Assembly: GCA_945865695.1 (NCBI GenBank)
Contig: CAMBFX010000007.1
Span: 1 to 42,715 of the forward strand
From: Chryseobacterium gleum
Lineage (GTDB): Bacteria > Bacteroidota > Bacteroidia > Flavobacteriales_D > UBA2798
Length of the DNA stretch: 42,715 nucleotides
Direction of reading: 5' to 3'
Program-made: the position numbers and the translations under genes
In this document: positions 1 through 10,400 of the stretch, one piece after another
How the letters are laid out: every line of letters starts with the position of its first letter
Numbering within the stretch: position 1 is the stretch's first letter
The notes under the pieces: model-generated
Told to the model about the DNA's origin: nothing
What the model saw: only the letters and a program-made list of their open reading frames with translations
The model's database searches: none

Positions 1-170
1 AAGATGATGGAATGTACACCGAGTTTTTTATTGGGCCGCAATATATTTATCGAAAAACTTCAGAAGGATTAACTCAAAATTCTGTATCAGTGGAACAAAC
101 TTATTTCACCCAAAAATTCGGTATTCGATTTGGAATGAATTTTTGTGGGTTGATTAGTAGAGAGAAATAA
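1..170 (+). CDS. C-terminal fragment of a probable outer-membrane beta-barrel protein (truncated by window start)
   Basis: Open frame from position 3 (..DDGMYTEFFIGPQYIYRKTSEGL..QTYFTQKFGIRFGMNFCGLISREK*) to TAA at 168-170; alternating aromatic/hydrophobic strand-like C-terminus. Not in the ORF track because it is open at the window edge. Confidence 0.55.
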   Translation, partial: DDGMYTEFFIGPQYIYRKTSEGLTQNSVSVEQTYFTQKFGIRFGMNFCGLISREK

Positions 171-172
171 TG

Positions 173-1360
173 TTATTGTTTGATGATTTTTTCTCTGAAA
201 ATACCATTTTCGGTTTTCACTTCCAGAAAATAGATACCATTTACGGATTTCGAAAAATCAATTTCTGCAATAGAATAACAATTTGAAACAACTTGTTCTC
301 CGATAGAATTGAAAACCCGAACGGATTGAATTTCATTCGAGCTTTTATTTTCAATTTTTAAAATAGCATTAACTGGATTTGGATAAACGCTTAAAAAATT
401 ATTTTCATTTTCAAGGATATTCAATGTGCTGCTTCCAAATTTCAAAATTGACCCATTGGTTCCACAGGTATAACCGATAGAATCATTCACAAAACAAACG
501 TCATAATAAGATTGAACCGAAGTTCCCGTTTGCGTCCAATTGGTTCCGTTATTGATGCTCTTTATTAATGTACCTGTATTGATTCCATTACCTCCTGTCA
601 CGTGAATTGTTCCATCGGGTGTAATCGCCATTCCTGCATAAAGTGCAGAAAAAGGTGGTGTGCTTTCTGTCCAATTATCTCCCCCGTCAATTGTTTTTAA
701 GAATTCAGTATCAGAAATTGCAAACCCATTGTTGGTTGAAGTGAAAATGATTTCATTCAACATTCCTCCACTAGTTGTAAAATGAACCGTATTCCAATTT
801 AAACCTCCGTCTGTTGTTTTTAAAATTTGACCATCCCAATTTCCGATAAATCCAGTATTAGCATCAATGAAAAAAAGCGTATTCACATAAGCTACATTCA
901 CTAAATCGAAGGAATGAAGATTCCAATTTTCACCACCATCCGTGGTTTTAAAAATGAGAAGGCTGTCGGTAAAATCCCCTGAAGTGGCGTAACCAGTGGT
1001 AGCATTAATGAAATACAGAGCATCTATTGCTTTTGCAGGATCTAAAGTCAATTTACTGTTCCAACTAGTTCCACCATTAATTGTTTTGAATATTTCATTT
1101 CCACCATAGGTAAATCCAGTGACATTATCATTGAAATGTATTCTGAACGAATACAAAGTGGTCACAGAGCTCCAATTGACTCCTCCATTGACTGTTTTGC
1201 GAATCACACCTGTTTCTGAAATACAATAACCAGTATCTACACTCGGAAACGAAAGGGAAGGCAAAAACTCATTGGTGCCTGAAGTTAGGCTTGTCCATTG
1301 GGCGTGGGTTATATTCATTAAAGAAATGAATAAGGCAAAGGCAAAAAATATTTTTTTCAT
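173..1360 (-). CDS. Secreted YCF48/BNR-like repeat protein with T9SS type A C-terminal sorting domain
   Basis: Signal peptide MKKIFFAFALFISLMNITHAQ; repeated 'IFKTINGGTSWN/ILKTTDGGLNWN' motifs; C-terminus LSVYPNPVNAILKIEN..GIYFLEVKTENGIFREKIIKQ. Confidence 0.85.
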   Translation of the reverse strand: MKKIFFAFALFISLMNITHAQWTSLTSGTNEFLPSLSFPSVDTGYCISETGVIRKTVNGGVNWSSVTTLYSFRIHFNDNVTGFTYGGNEIFKTINGGTSWNSKLTLDPAKAIDALYFINATTGYATSGDFTDSLLIFKTTDGGENWNLHSFDLVNVAYVNTLFFIDANTGFIGNWDGQILKTTDGGLNWNTVHFTTSGGMLNEIIFTSTNNGFAISDTEFLKTIDGGDNWTESTPPFSALYAGMAITPDGTIHVTGGNGINTGTLIKSINNGTNWTQTGTSVQSYYDVCFVNDSIGYTCGTNGSILKFGSSTLNILENENNFLSVYPNPVNAILKIENKSSNEIQSVRVFNSIGEQVVSNCYSIAEIDFSKSVNGIYFLEVKTENGIFREKIIKQ

Positions 1361-1602
1361 ACTACGATTATTATTTGATAATTTTCTCTCTGAAAATACC
1401 TGTTACCGCGGATTTGTAATCTGTGCGCCAAATTACACTTGTAAACTCCATTTCAAAATTTAAATAATTTAGTATATAAACACTGCAATAAAAATATCAA
1501 ACTGTTTGCTCATCCATGTAATATAAACTAATATCTTTCTTCTCGGTTAACATATTACAAAGATACGGTAGAAATGGGGTTAGCCACAGTCTTCATTTAT
1601 AA

Positions 1603-2046
1603 TTATTCTCTAACATAAACATTATAATAATTTGTGGGACTACTATTAACATCTAAATAAGTATCAAATGGATATTTTGTAAGAAAAATAGTGTCTTTAG
1701 AAATATTCTTTACTAAAAGCCGTACCTCAGCATCATTATTTAAAGTCATATTAAATCCACAAAACTCTCCAAAACAGCCATCACCAACTGAAAGAAATTT
1801 TATTCTTTTAGTGAAAACCTTGTCATTGTTTTTGAAATATTTAAGCTTTCCACATTTTACAAACTCTAAAACATAATTATTGCCATCTATATTAGGGTTT
1901 GTTGAAATAACTGTGGGTTGAGAAAAATCTTTGACAGCACTAACCCAATGCCACCTACCAATTAAAAATTCTTTGTCTCCTTTTAACTTGTCTTTCTTAC
2001 ATCCAAATAGTAAAAGTAGGACGAATAATAGGAGATTAGTTTTCAT
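1603..2046 (-). CDS. Small predicted lipoprotein of unknown function
   Basis: 147 aa; MKTNLLLFVLLLLFGCKK lipobox-like signal; stop just downstream of the GH-like gene on the same strand. Confidence 0.65.
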   Translation of the reverse strand: MKTNLLLFVLLLLFGCKKDKLKGDKEFLIGRWHWVSAVKDFSQPTVISTNPNIDGNNYVLEFVKCGKLKYFKNNDKVFTKRIKFLSVGDGCFGEFCGFNMTLNNDAEVRLLVKNISKDTIFLTKYPFDTYLDVNSSPTNYYNVYVRE

Positions 2047-4768
2047 TCACTATAAGTTTTTGAGTGTATAAATTATTTCCATCTTTTATCACAAATAAAT
2101 AAATTCCATTTTTATAACCAGCCAAAGAAACATTTAAAGAAGCTGTGTTAATTTGAATAGTACTTTTTAGCTCACCAATAGCATTGTATATTTCTAAGAT
2201 ACAATTATTTTTTGAAAGCTCCTCGGGAATAGTTAAAATACAAGCATCTTTAGCGGGATTCGGGCTTAAAAAAATTTCTAAAGAAGAATTAGAAGTACCC
2301 TTATTTGAAAGCGTTATTCCTGTTACATTTTTTTCAATTGAAGATATAGAAACTATATTCTCTTGAGTAACCTCTGGTAAAAAAGAGGACCCTGTAGGAA
2401 AAGCTTTAAAAAGAATGATTGCACTTGATTCGGTAGCCTCCCAGTCAAATGGATATTCTACATTCAAATTACCTGACAGTGAACTAAACTTGGTGATGGA
2501 AGAACCCTGTATTTCTGTACCGTCTCTATAGTAAAAATTAATACGGTATTCTTTAACAAAACCCATGTTCTCTAAATGAAGTTCATTACTATTCCCTTCT
2601 CCAGGTTGGTATAATGAAATTGGCAATTCACATCCAATACTTGAAACAAAATTTGCATTTATAGGTTTATCACATTCATTAACACTACCATTTTTAGCAG
2701 TATAAAAATTCCAGGTATTATTTACGATTACTCCAATTGCTTTATTATTTTCATTTACACCCTGATATTTTAATGCAAATAAAGAGGCTTTGTTATCGTC
2801 TCTTTTGTCTGTTACGGGTCCCCACCCTTCACCATCAAAATCAATGCTCTCAATAAAATTTCTAATTTTTCCGAATTCCGTCCATAAGTTATTTTGTTGT
2901 AAAAAATCTCCGCTCCAATTAAGAGAAGCTGCCGTTCCGGTAAATGGAGCAATCCAAGCATTGCGCAACCATTCGGTAAAATTGCTGCAACCATCCAGAC
3001 TTGGGCTTCCAGATTCGCTCCACATAACTGGTTTATCGTATAAATTATGAAGGCTTTTGGTTGAGCCAACCGCATCGTTGTACCGGACTGGGCTTGCTGA
3101 ATAAAAATTATAATTAACTATATCAATGTTGGGTAAATTATAAGAGGCATCGCTTAAACGGTCATTACCGGTATAGCTTGTTGAAAGTAAATGCTGATTA
3201 TGCCCCAAAGTATTTTTAATATAGTCGGTCATTATTTCATGCCAATTTTCAACCGCTTCTGGATAGGCAGGATTTGTCTCATAACGCTTATATTCATCAG
3301 TGGCGGAAGTATGAAGACAGTCATTGTTTACCAATTCGGTTGGAAAAACAGCTCCCAAGTTATTTATTTCACTAAACATTTCGAACATGGCAATATTCGT
3401 GCTATAACCCCAACGAGAAATGATATAACGAAGTTTTTGTTTCCAGTAGTTTTGGGCAACAGGACTAGTCAAAAACTCCAAAGGTTCTTGGAGTCCTAAA
3501 TCTTCCTGATAGCAATTACCAATGTCTGGAAAACCACAGTGATCACTTGGCCAATCCCAATCCCAAGAAGAATTTTCACTATCCTCTTCCACCATATAAT
3601 GAACATCTAAGTTTAAGCTAAAATTCAAATCCAATTCTTTTGCTTTATCTACAATCTTGTCCATTTCCCAAGCACAACGCATCCTGTCTTTATTGATATT
3701 CGGGCTGGTATAATTACCAATATTTTCAAATTCTAGGTCAACGCTCCATGGTGCGAAAAGCATCCGAAAAAAATTGGCTCCCGAATTTCGAAGTACCTCC
3801 ATTTTATTTCTAAAATGTAAATAAGTAATTGGGTTATTTAACTCCGATTGATATCCAGAGCCACTATTTTCAAATATACCCAAATTCCCAAACTGTTCAC
3901 AGTCTCCATTTTCATCGCAACGAGGCCAAACTAAATTTTGCCCAATTGGCATATAAGTATTATTATTCAGGGTGAAAAAGTAATTATTAGTTCCTTTTTG
4001 CATATATGCGTTTGTGCTGGAAGGAACACATTTAAAATTAAAACTTTTAGAATATAGAATACCATGGCCATTAATTTCCACTCTTATTTTACATTTCCAA
4101 TAACCAATTAACCATGGAGCAAACCGAACCCTAAACCGAAAACTAGTGGTGTCTTTTTCATAATAAGAATTTACTGCATTGGCTGGGGTTTCAATTACAG
4201 TTTTATATTCATTATGATAATAACCATAAACAGTGTGTTTGAAATTTTCGGTTGCTAAATTATTTCCAGTTAAAGTATAAAAATCTGCGATTACATTAAT
4301 ATCACTCTCATTAAACGGGTTTAACTTGTTAACGTTTGGAATTTCATTAATAAAATTGTCAATTTCATCATAAACATTTTGAGGTAACCTAACACCAATT
4401 TCTAATTTATCATATTTTCCAACTTCTCCATTTGTGTTTTCGGGCGTAAATACAACTAAAGGAATCTCACTTTTAATCACACTCGCATGAAAATAACCAT
4501 TCCCATTAAAACCATAGGCACTGAAACCTGGCTTTAAGTGAACTTCAGTAGAAGAAATAAAATCAACTTCTTTGGTTCCATTCAAATTTAAAGTATTAGT
4601 TGCTCCTGGGCTTTGAAGACAACGTTCATTTTCAATTAAAGTAACTCCATTAGTAATATTAATACCATCAATATTAAAACAATCTAACTGCACAGGATAT
4701 ATATTCTGTTGACTAAAAATATTTAGTGAATAAAAGAGAAATAAAGTAAAAATTATTTTTGCTTTCAT
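2036..4768 (-). CDS. Secreted clan GH-A/GH5-like glycoside hydrolase (DUF5060-like N-terminal part) with T9SS type A sorting domain
   Basis: ORF 2036..4795; start taken at internal ATG 4768 (MKAKIIFTLFLFYSLNIFSQQ signal). 'TYMPIGQNLVWPRC', 'FRMLFAPWSVDLEFE', 'MFEMFSEINNLG' and 'PVMWSESGSPSLDG' fit a TIM-barrel hydrolase with two Glu; C-terminus 'IFLSPNPAKDACILTIP..NGIYLFVIKDGNNLYTQKLIVNEN'. Confidence 0.75.
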   Translation of the reverse strand: MKAKIIFTLFLFYSLNIFSQQNIYPVQLDCFNIDGINITNGVTLIENERCLQSPGATNTLNLNGTKEVDFISSTEVHLKPGFSAYGFNGNGYFHASVIKSEIPLVVFTPENTNGEVGKYDKLEIGVRLPQNVYDEIDNFINEIPNVNKLNPFNESDINVIADFYTLTGNNLATENFKHTVYGYYHNEYKTVIETPANAVNSYYEKDTTSFRFRVRFAPWLIGYWKCKIRVEINGHGILYSKSFNFKCVPSSTNAYMQKGTNNYFFTLNNNTYMPIGQNLVWPRCDENGDCEQFGNLGIFENSGSGYQSELNNPITYLHFRNKMEVLRNSGANFFRMLFAPWSVDLEFENIGNYTSPNINKDRMRCAWEMDKIVDKAKELDLNFSLNLDVHYMVEEDSENSSWDWDWPSDHCGFPDIGNCYQEDLGLQEPLEFLTSPVAQNYWKQKLRYIISRWGYSTNIAMFEMFSEINNLGAVFPTELVNNDCLHTSATDEYKRYETNPAYPEAVENWHEIMTDYIKNTLGHNQHLLSTSYTGNDRLSDASYNLPNIDIVNYNFYSASPVRYNDAVGSTKSLHNLYDKPVMWSESGSPSLDGCSNFTEWLRNAWIAPFTGTAASLNWSGDFLQQNNLWTEFGKIRNFIESIDFDGEGWGPVTDKRDDNKASLFALKYQGVNENNKAIGVIVNNTWNFYTAKNGSVNECDKPINANFVSSIGCELPISLYQPGEGNSNELHLENMGFVKEYRINFYYRDGTEIQGSSITKFSSLSGNLNVEYPFDWEATESSAIILFKAFPTGSSFLPEVTQENIVSISSIEKNVTGITLSNKGTSNSSLEIFLSPNPAKDACILTIPEELSKNNCILEIYNAIGELKSTIQINTASLNVSLAGYKNGIYLFVIKDGNNLYTQKLIVNEN

Positions 4769-4772
4769 AACT

Positions 4773-6373
4773 TTATTTTTTACTAAACATTTCATTTATT
4801 TTCTCTTCCAGTTCAATTTGCTTTTTCTTCATTTCTTCCAAATCGGATTTCAATTTTTCGTTTTCTATTTGTGATTTCTCCAATCGCTTATTCAAATCAA
4901 GAATGTAAAGAGTGTTTTCTTCTGTTTTTTGTAAAACCTTTGCTTGCATTTCACCAACATTCAAACCCCCACTTAATACTTCAGGTTCCGAAGGAACTCC
5001 TGGTAAATGATGATTTTGTTTCAAGTAGTTTTCCAATTCGTGATACGTCATCAAATCATAATCTTCGTCAAATACAAAATCTCCTAACTGGCCAAGTTTA
5101 ACAAATACTTCACGGCAATACACTCTACCATCTGTATAAACAATAAAATTTTCCTGATCAATAAGGTTTAAAGGATCTTTATGAATGACAGAAATACTTT
5201 TTACAGTAGGGGAATTGGATGTTGACAGTATCCCATAAGCTCCTTGTGAGCCTGCTTCAGTATGAACAGTTAATTTTGCGTTTGGATTGGAAGTTCCGAT
5301 ACCAACATACCCGGTGCTACCATTGCCACCTGTTGCTGCTAGAACAGTTAAAGTTGGAGCATCCGAATTAAACCCAATCATCAAACTATTATCAATTGAA
5401 TTCACCAACATACTACTGCTTGAAACATCTGTTCTTCCAATTACAATTGAATTCGCGCCATTTGCTCTAACTCTTTTACCAATAGCAGTTGAATTTAATC
5501 CTGCTGAAAATGTTTGTACACCTAATCCAAGTCCTTTCATTAAAGTGTTAGAGCTTCCATAAATTTGGTTATAAAGCGGGGAGAGATAAATAGAACTATC
5601 GCCAAAAGCAATTAAGGAATCTTCACTCGTAATTCTATTTGTAACGATTCTATTAGTAAAAATATCCTGATCAAATCTCGCCTTTACACCAACATGAAAA
5701 TCTTCTGTTGGAATCAATCCAATTCCCACTTTACCCACATTACCGTAATTGATAATGGTATTGTAATTTGCATTGGTGCTTTGCACATATAAATCTCCAT
5801 TCATTCCGCAAATCATATTTCTGCTTCCCGGAATATTTACATCTTGTCCTTTTAAACAAAGAGAATTCATAATTTTTATTTCTTTTCCTGCGCCTACAAT
5901 ATCAACTACATTAATAGAGGTTCCACTAATACTTCCATTGGCTAGAATATTTCCATCTACATTCAGCTTTTCAGTAGATGAAATATTTCCAATAACAACT
6001 TTTCCAGTTGTACTTGCAATTCCCCCAGCAAAAGACCAGCCAGATGTAAGAAAATATTTCCAAAAGTTCCATTTCCTAATAACACCTCATTGGCATTACC
6101 CGAAAAATTCAGTTTGGTTAAAATACCATTGGTATTAACATATACTAATCCATTAAAAAGATTATCATCAAAAATTTTGATACGTAACTCTCCATTGGGC
6201 TTTATACGCAAACCCTCATTGCCATTGGCTTTAAAAATTAAAGGTTCATTATTATCTGTACCTAAATAATCCCCGAAGGAAATCGTATTACCAGATAATT
6301 TCCAGTTTTGTGATTGAGAATAACTAAAAGAATAGAATAATAATAAAGTTAAAATAGTAATAATTTTTTTCAT
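4773..6373 (-). pseudogene. Secreted tail-fiber/endosialidase-chaperone-like protein, split by an apparent frameshift into ORFs 5963..6376 and 4773..5870
   Basis: N-part has signal peptide MKKIITILTLLLFYSFSYSQ and '..LLGNGTFGNIF'. The other frame continues 'LTSGWSFAGGIASTTGKVVIGNISSTEKLNVDGNILANGSISGTSINVVDIVGAGKEIKIMNSLCLKGQ..' into the 365-aa ORF. C-terminus 'YHELENYLKQNHHLPGVPSEPEVLSGGLNVGEMQAKVLQKTEE' is typical of Bacteroidota fiber-like proteins. Confidence 0.75.
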
Positions 6374-6505
6374 CACTTTCAGATTTAAATTAGACTTAAA
6401 TTTAGAAAATAATTTTAGAATTACAACTTTTTCTTTAAAAAAGTTAACTTTTATACCTTATTTATGAATTAAATCAATTTTATAAGGGCTGTAATACCAA
6501 TAAAA

Positions 6506-7432
6506 TTACTCTATCTGCGCTTTCCCACTCTTATTATTCGTCTTTTGAATAAAACGAATTCCCAATACTAATTCATGGGTACCTGAGCTATAATTTTTTA
6601 AATTGGATTGTGTGAAATCATAAGCATAGCCAATACTTAAATTATTTCTGTACGTATATCCCGCCATTACAGAAATGGCATCTTTAGTTCTAAATGATCC
6701 GCCCATCCAAACTTGTTCTTTGTAAATTACCCGAGCCATAATGTCGGCCTGTAAAGGAATATGCTTTACATATTTTAGCATGAATGAAGGTTGAATATCG
6801 ATATCATTTCCAATATCAAATGTGTATCCAGCATTGAAATTATAGTGAAACCAAAGTTGGCTTGAACTGAATTGCTGAGGGTCGAAGAAAAATAATTTGT
6901 TGGCTAACAATTGAGGAATGGATCCACCCACCCAGAATTTTTTCGAGTACAAATAAAATCCGAATTTAAAATCGGGCACTAATGCCGATTGATATCCTGT
7001 ACTGATTACGGCATCACCTGGATCATGCGTAGTGATTTTTGAACCATCTACTGCGTATTGTAATAATCCAGCAGAAAGTGCAAAGGATAATTTTATTTCC
7101 GAATTAATTTTTAAGTGATAAGAATAGGCTAATTGAAAACCTGTTCTTCGAGTGGGCCCAACATTATCGGTAAAAATATATCCGCCATAACCCATTTTTT
7201 TATTCTTAGAAGGGCCACACATGCTCAATGTAAATGTTCGTGGAGAATCAGTAAGTCCAGCCCATTGATAACGGTGATTAGATCTTACGTCATACCAATC
7301 TCTACTTCCGGCCACTGCAGGATTCACGGAAAAATCATTGAAGAAGTATTGACTGTATAAGGGTAAATGTTGTGAATTTCCATTCTGAAAGAACGCAACG
7401 AAAAGTATTGTTATGATTAATATCTTTTTCAT
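6506..7432 (-). CDS. PorP/SprF family type IX secretion system outer membrane protein
   Basis: 308 aa; 'QHLPLYSQYFFNDFSVNPAVAGSRDWYDVRSNHRYQWAGLTDSPRTFTLSMCGP' and C-terminal 'SIGYAYDFTQSNLKNYSSGTHELVLGIRF' match the PorP/SprF family pattern. Starts 5 bp after the SprB-like stop. Confidence 0.93.
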   Translation of the reverse strand: MKKILIITILFVAFFQNGNSQHLPLYSQYFFNDFSVNPAVAGSRDWYDVRSNHRYQWAGLTDSPRTFTLSMCGPSKNKKMGYGGYIFTDNVGPTRRTGFQLAYSYHLKINSEIKLSFALSAGLLQYAVDGSKITTHDPGDAVISTGYQSALVPDFKFGFYLYSKKFWVGGSIPQLLANKLFFFDPQQFSSSQLWFHYNFNAGYTFDIGNDIDIQPSFMLKYVKHIPLQADIMARVIYKEQVWMGGSFRTKDAISVMAGYTYRNNLSIGYAYDFTQSNLKNYSSGTHELVLGIRFIQKTNNKSGKAQIE

Positions 7433-7436
7433 ATTG

Positions 7437-10400
7437 TTATCTTAAAATGGTTAATGGTCCAGTGTAAGCGTCAGGGAATAATGGATTATTTAAATTAATC
7501 ACATAGTAGTAAGTTCCAATTGGCACTTCTTTGTCTTCGTATTTTCCATCCCAAGGAATTTGATATCCCACAGAGATAAATAATAATTGTCCCCAACGAT
7601 TATAAACTTCTACTTGACATTCTGGGAAGTATTCAATGAAATCGATTTCCCAAACATCATTTGGTCCATCACCATTAGGAGAAAAACCATTAGGAATGAA
7701 AATAGGAGAAAGAACTTCTACAACGACCGTATCTGTATCAACGCATCCATTGGCGTCGGAAACAGTCACAATAAAAGTAGTTGTGGTATCAATCGCCGCG
7801 GTTGGGTTGGCACTAGTACTATCATTTAAATCTACACCAGGACTCCAAATAAGAGATGTTCCCGCAGTTCCGGTTGGATTTCCTCCAAAAGAAATTGGAA
7901 TTCCGAAAGCGGTAAAAACATCTTCTCCTGCATCCGCATTGGGTGGAGTAAAAATACCAATGATAATGGTATCTCTTCCTATGCATAATCCATTAGCAGC
8001 AACTAAAACTAAAGTGGTTGTGCCAGGAGTTGGATTAAACGTATAGGATGGTGATGTGGATAAAGAATTACCAGCTAAATCAAACCATTCATAAGTAACG
8101 CCACCATTTCCGTTAACGGTGAAAGTATTTAAGTTTCCACAAATAGTTGTATCGTTTCCTGCATCAGCATTTACAATAATTAATGCATTAACAAAAGCTG
8201 AATCTGTAAATGAACATCCATTGGCATCTGTTGTGGTGAGGTAATACATTCCTGTAAAAATATTAGTTAAGTCCTCACTGATTGAAGTAAAATTATTCGG
8301 GCCTGTCCATGAATAAGTGTATCCACCGGCTCCACCTGCTGCAGTTACATCAATTGCCCCATCTGCAACTGTAGAACAAGATGCATCTGTAATTACAAAC
8401 GCCATGGTTACTTCTGTTGGCTCATTGATGGTTCCTGCTTGAGTATCTGCACATCCATTTGCATCTGTTACGATTACATTATAGGTTCCTGCACATAGAG
8501 AATTAATATCTGAAGTAGTTGAAGAAGCTGGATCATCCCATTGATAAGTGAATGGTAAAGTTCCATTTATAACAATTGCTTCTAACTGTCCATCACAAGA
8601 TGCGAAACAAGAATTATCTTGGAGGAATGGTAAACTGAACTGTAATGAATCAGGTTGATCAATGGTGAAATTAGTAGCCGTTAAACATCCTGTTGCTTGA
8701 TCTAAAATTTGTACGATATAATCGCCTTCACATAATGTATTAACGGATGGGCCAGCTAATCCTAAATTAGTTCCATTATCATCCATCCATGTTTCTACAA
8801 ATGGCCCCGTTCCTCCAACTGTAAATACCGTTGCAATTCCATCACAACTTCCGTTACAATTTGCATCTGTAGTGATTGTACTTATTTGCGGAGCATTTTT
8901 TCCATTCACAGAATAGGTGAAGCTATCCGAACATCCGTTTCCATCATTTACAGTTACAGAATAAATTCCTTCACATAAATTTGAAACGGTTTGTGTGGTG
9001 ACGCTTCCAGCAGCAGCATTCCATTGAAAACTGAATGGGCCATTTCCTCCTGAAGCAAATATTTGCAAGCCTCCATTACATACTCCACAATCGGCAGGAG
9101 TAATATTTGTGCTGTCTATAATTTGTGCGGCATCATTAATAGTAATTTCACTTACACGAATACAATCATTGGCATCTGTAATTTCACAGAAATAACTTCC
9201 AGGGCAAAGATTAGAAACAGTATTTGATGTTGATGCATCATGTAACCAGAAAAATGTATAAGGAGCAGTTCCACCAATTGGAGTAACATCAGCTGTTCCA
9301 TCGCATACTCCAAAACAAGAGGCATCCGTTGAAATAATAGTTTCACCAGTTGGTCCAGTTGGATTACTAACGGCAAAATTGATGGTTTGCTCACAACCTA
9401 ATCCATCTGTTACTTGTGCACCATATGCACCCGCGCATAGATTAGTTGAGGATAATCCACTATCTCCGTTTGTCCAAAGTATGGAATAAAATCCGGCTCC
9501 ACCAGTAGGTGTAATAGTTGATGCGCCATCACAAGCTCCGCATGTTGCATCTGTCACAACAAATGTTGCATCTATAACATCGTTTTCATTTAGTGTTGCA
9601 TTTGCGAAGGAAAGACAACCTACAGCATCTGTTACTTGTAAAGTATAGTTTCCTGCACAAACATTTGAAAGATCTTCGGTTGTTTGTCCACCTGCAAACC
9701 ATGAGTAAGTATAACCACCAGTTCCACCAGTAATTTCCATATTAATTGCACCATTGCAATCACCATTACAAACAGGTTGTATAGTAGCAAAAAGTGTTGC
9801 TGTTGGACCATTAAAATTACTTATGGTAGCCGTTAAAATTGTTTCACATCCACTAGCATCTGTAATTTCTACATTGTATAATCCAGCACCTAATCCTGTT
9901 GCTCCTTGTGTTGATTGTCCAATTGGAACTAAAGCTGCATCTAACCACTCAAAGCTGTAATTTGGTGTTCCTCCAGTAGGAATTGCGTTTGCACTTCCAT
10001 TAATAACATTACAAGTTGCATCAAAATCATCTACGGTTCCACTCAATGCAGTAGGTTCATTCATGTTTACGTTCAATGAACTTTGACAATTATTTCCATC
10101 GATTACTACTATATCATAAGATCCACCACATAGATTAGTAAATAAATTTCCTGCTTGAAAATTTGCTCCATTATCAATACTGAATTGATAAGTTCCATCA
10201 CCACCTGCCGCATTTATAGTAATCGTTCCATCACAAAAAGAATTACAGGTAACATCAGTTGAAGACACAGAAATGACAATGTCAGGATTTTCATTGATTG
10301 TTACAGGCGTTGGCACAGTTGTGCAGAAATTAGCATCTGTTACCATCACATTGTAATTTCCAGCACAAAGAGAAGTAGCGATTAAAGAAGTTTGCAGTGC

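Noticed and set aside
1272-1463. 63-aa plus-strand ORF
   Set aside because: Overlaps the signal-peptide end of the minus-strand YCF48-like gene and a repeat relic; no family resemblance.
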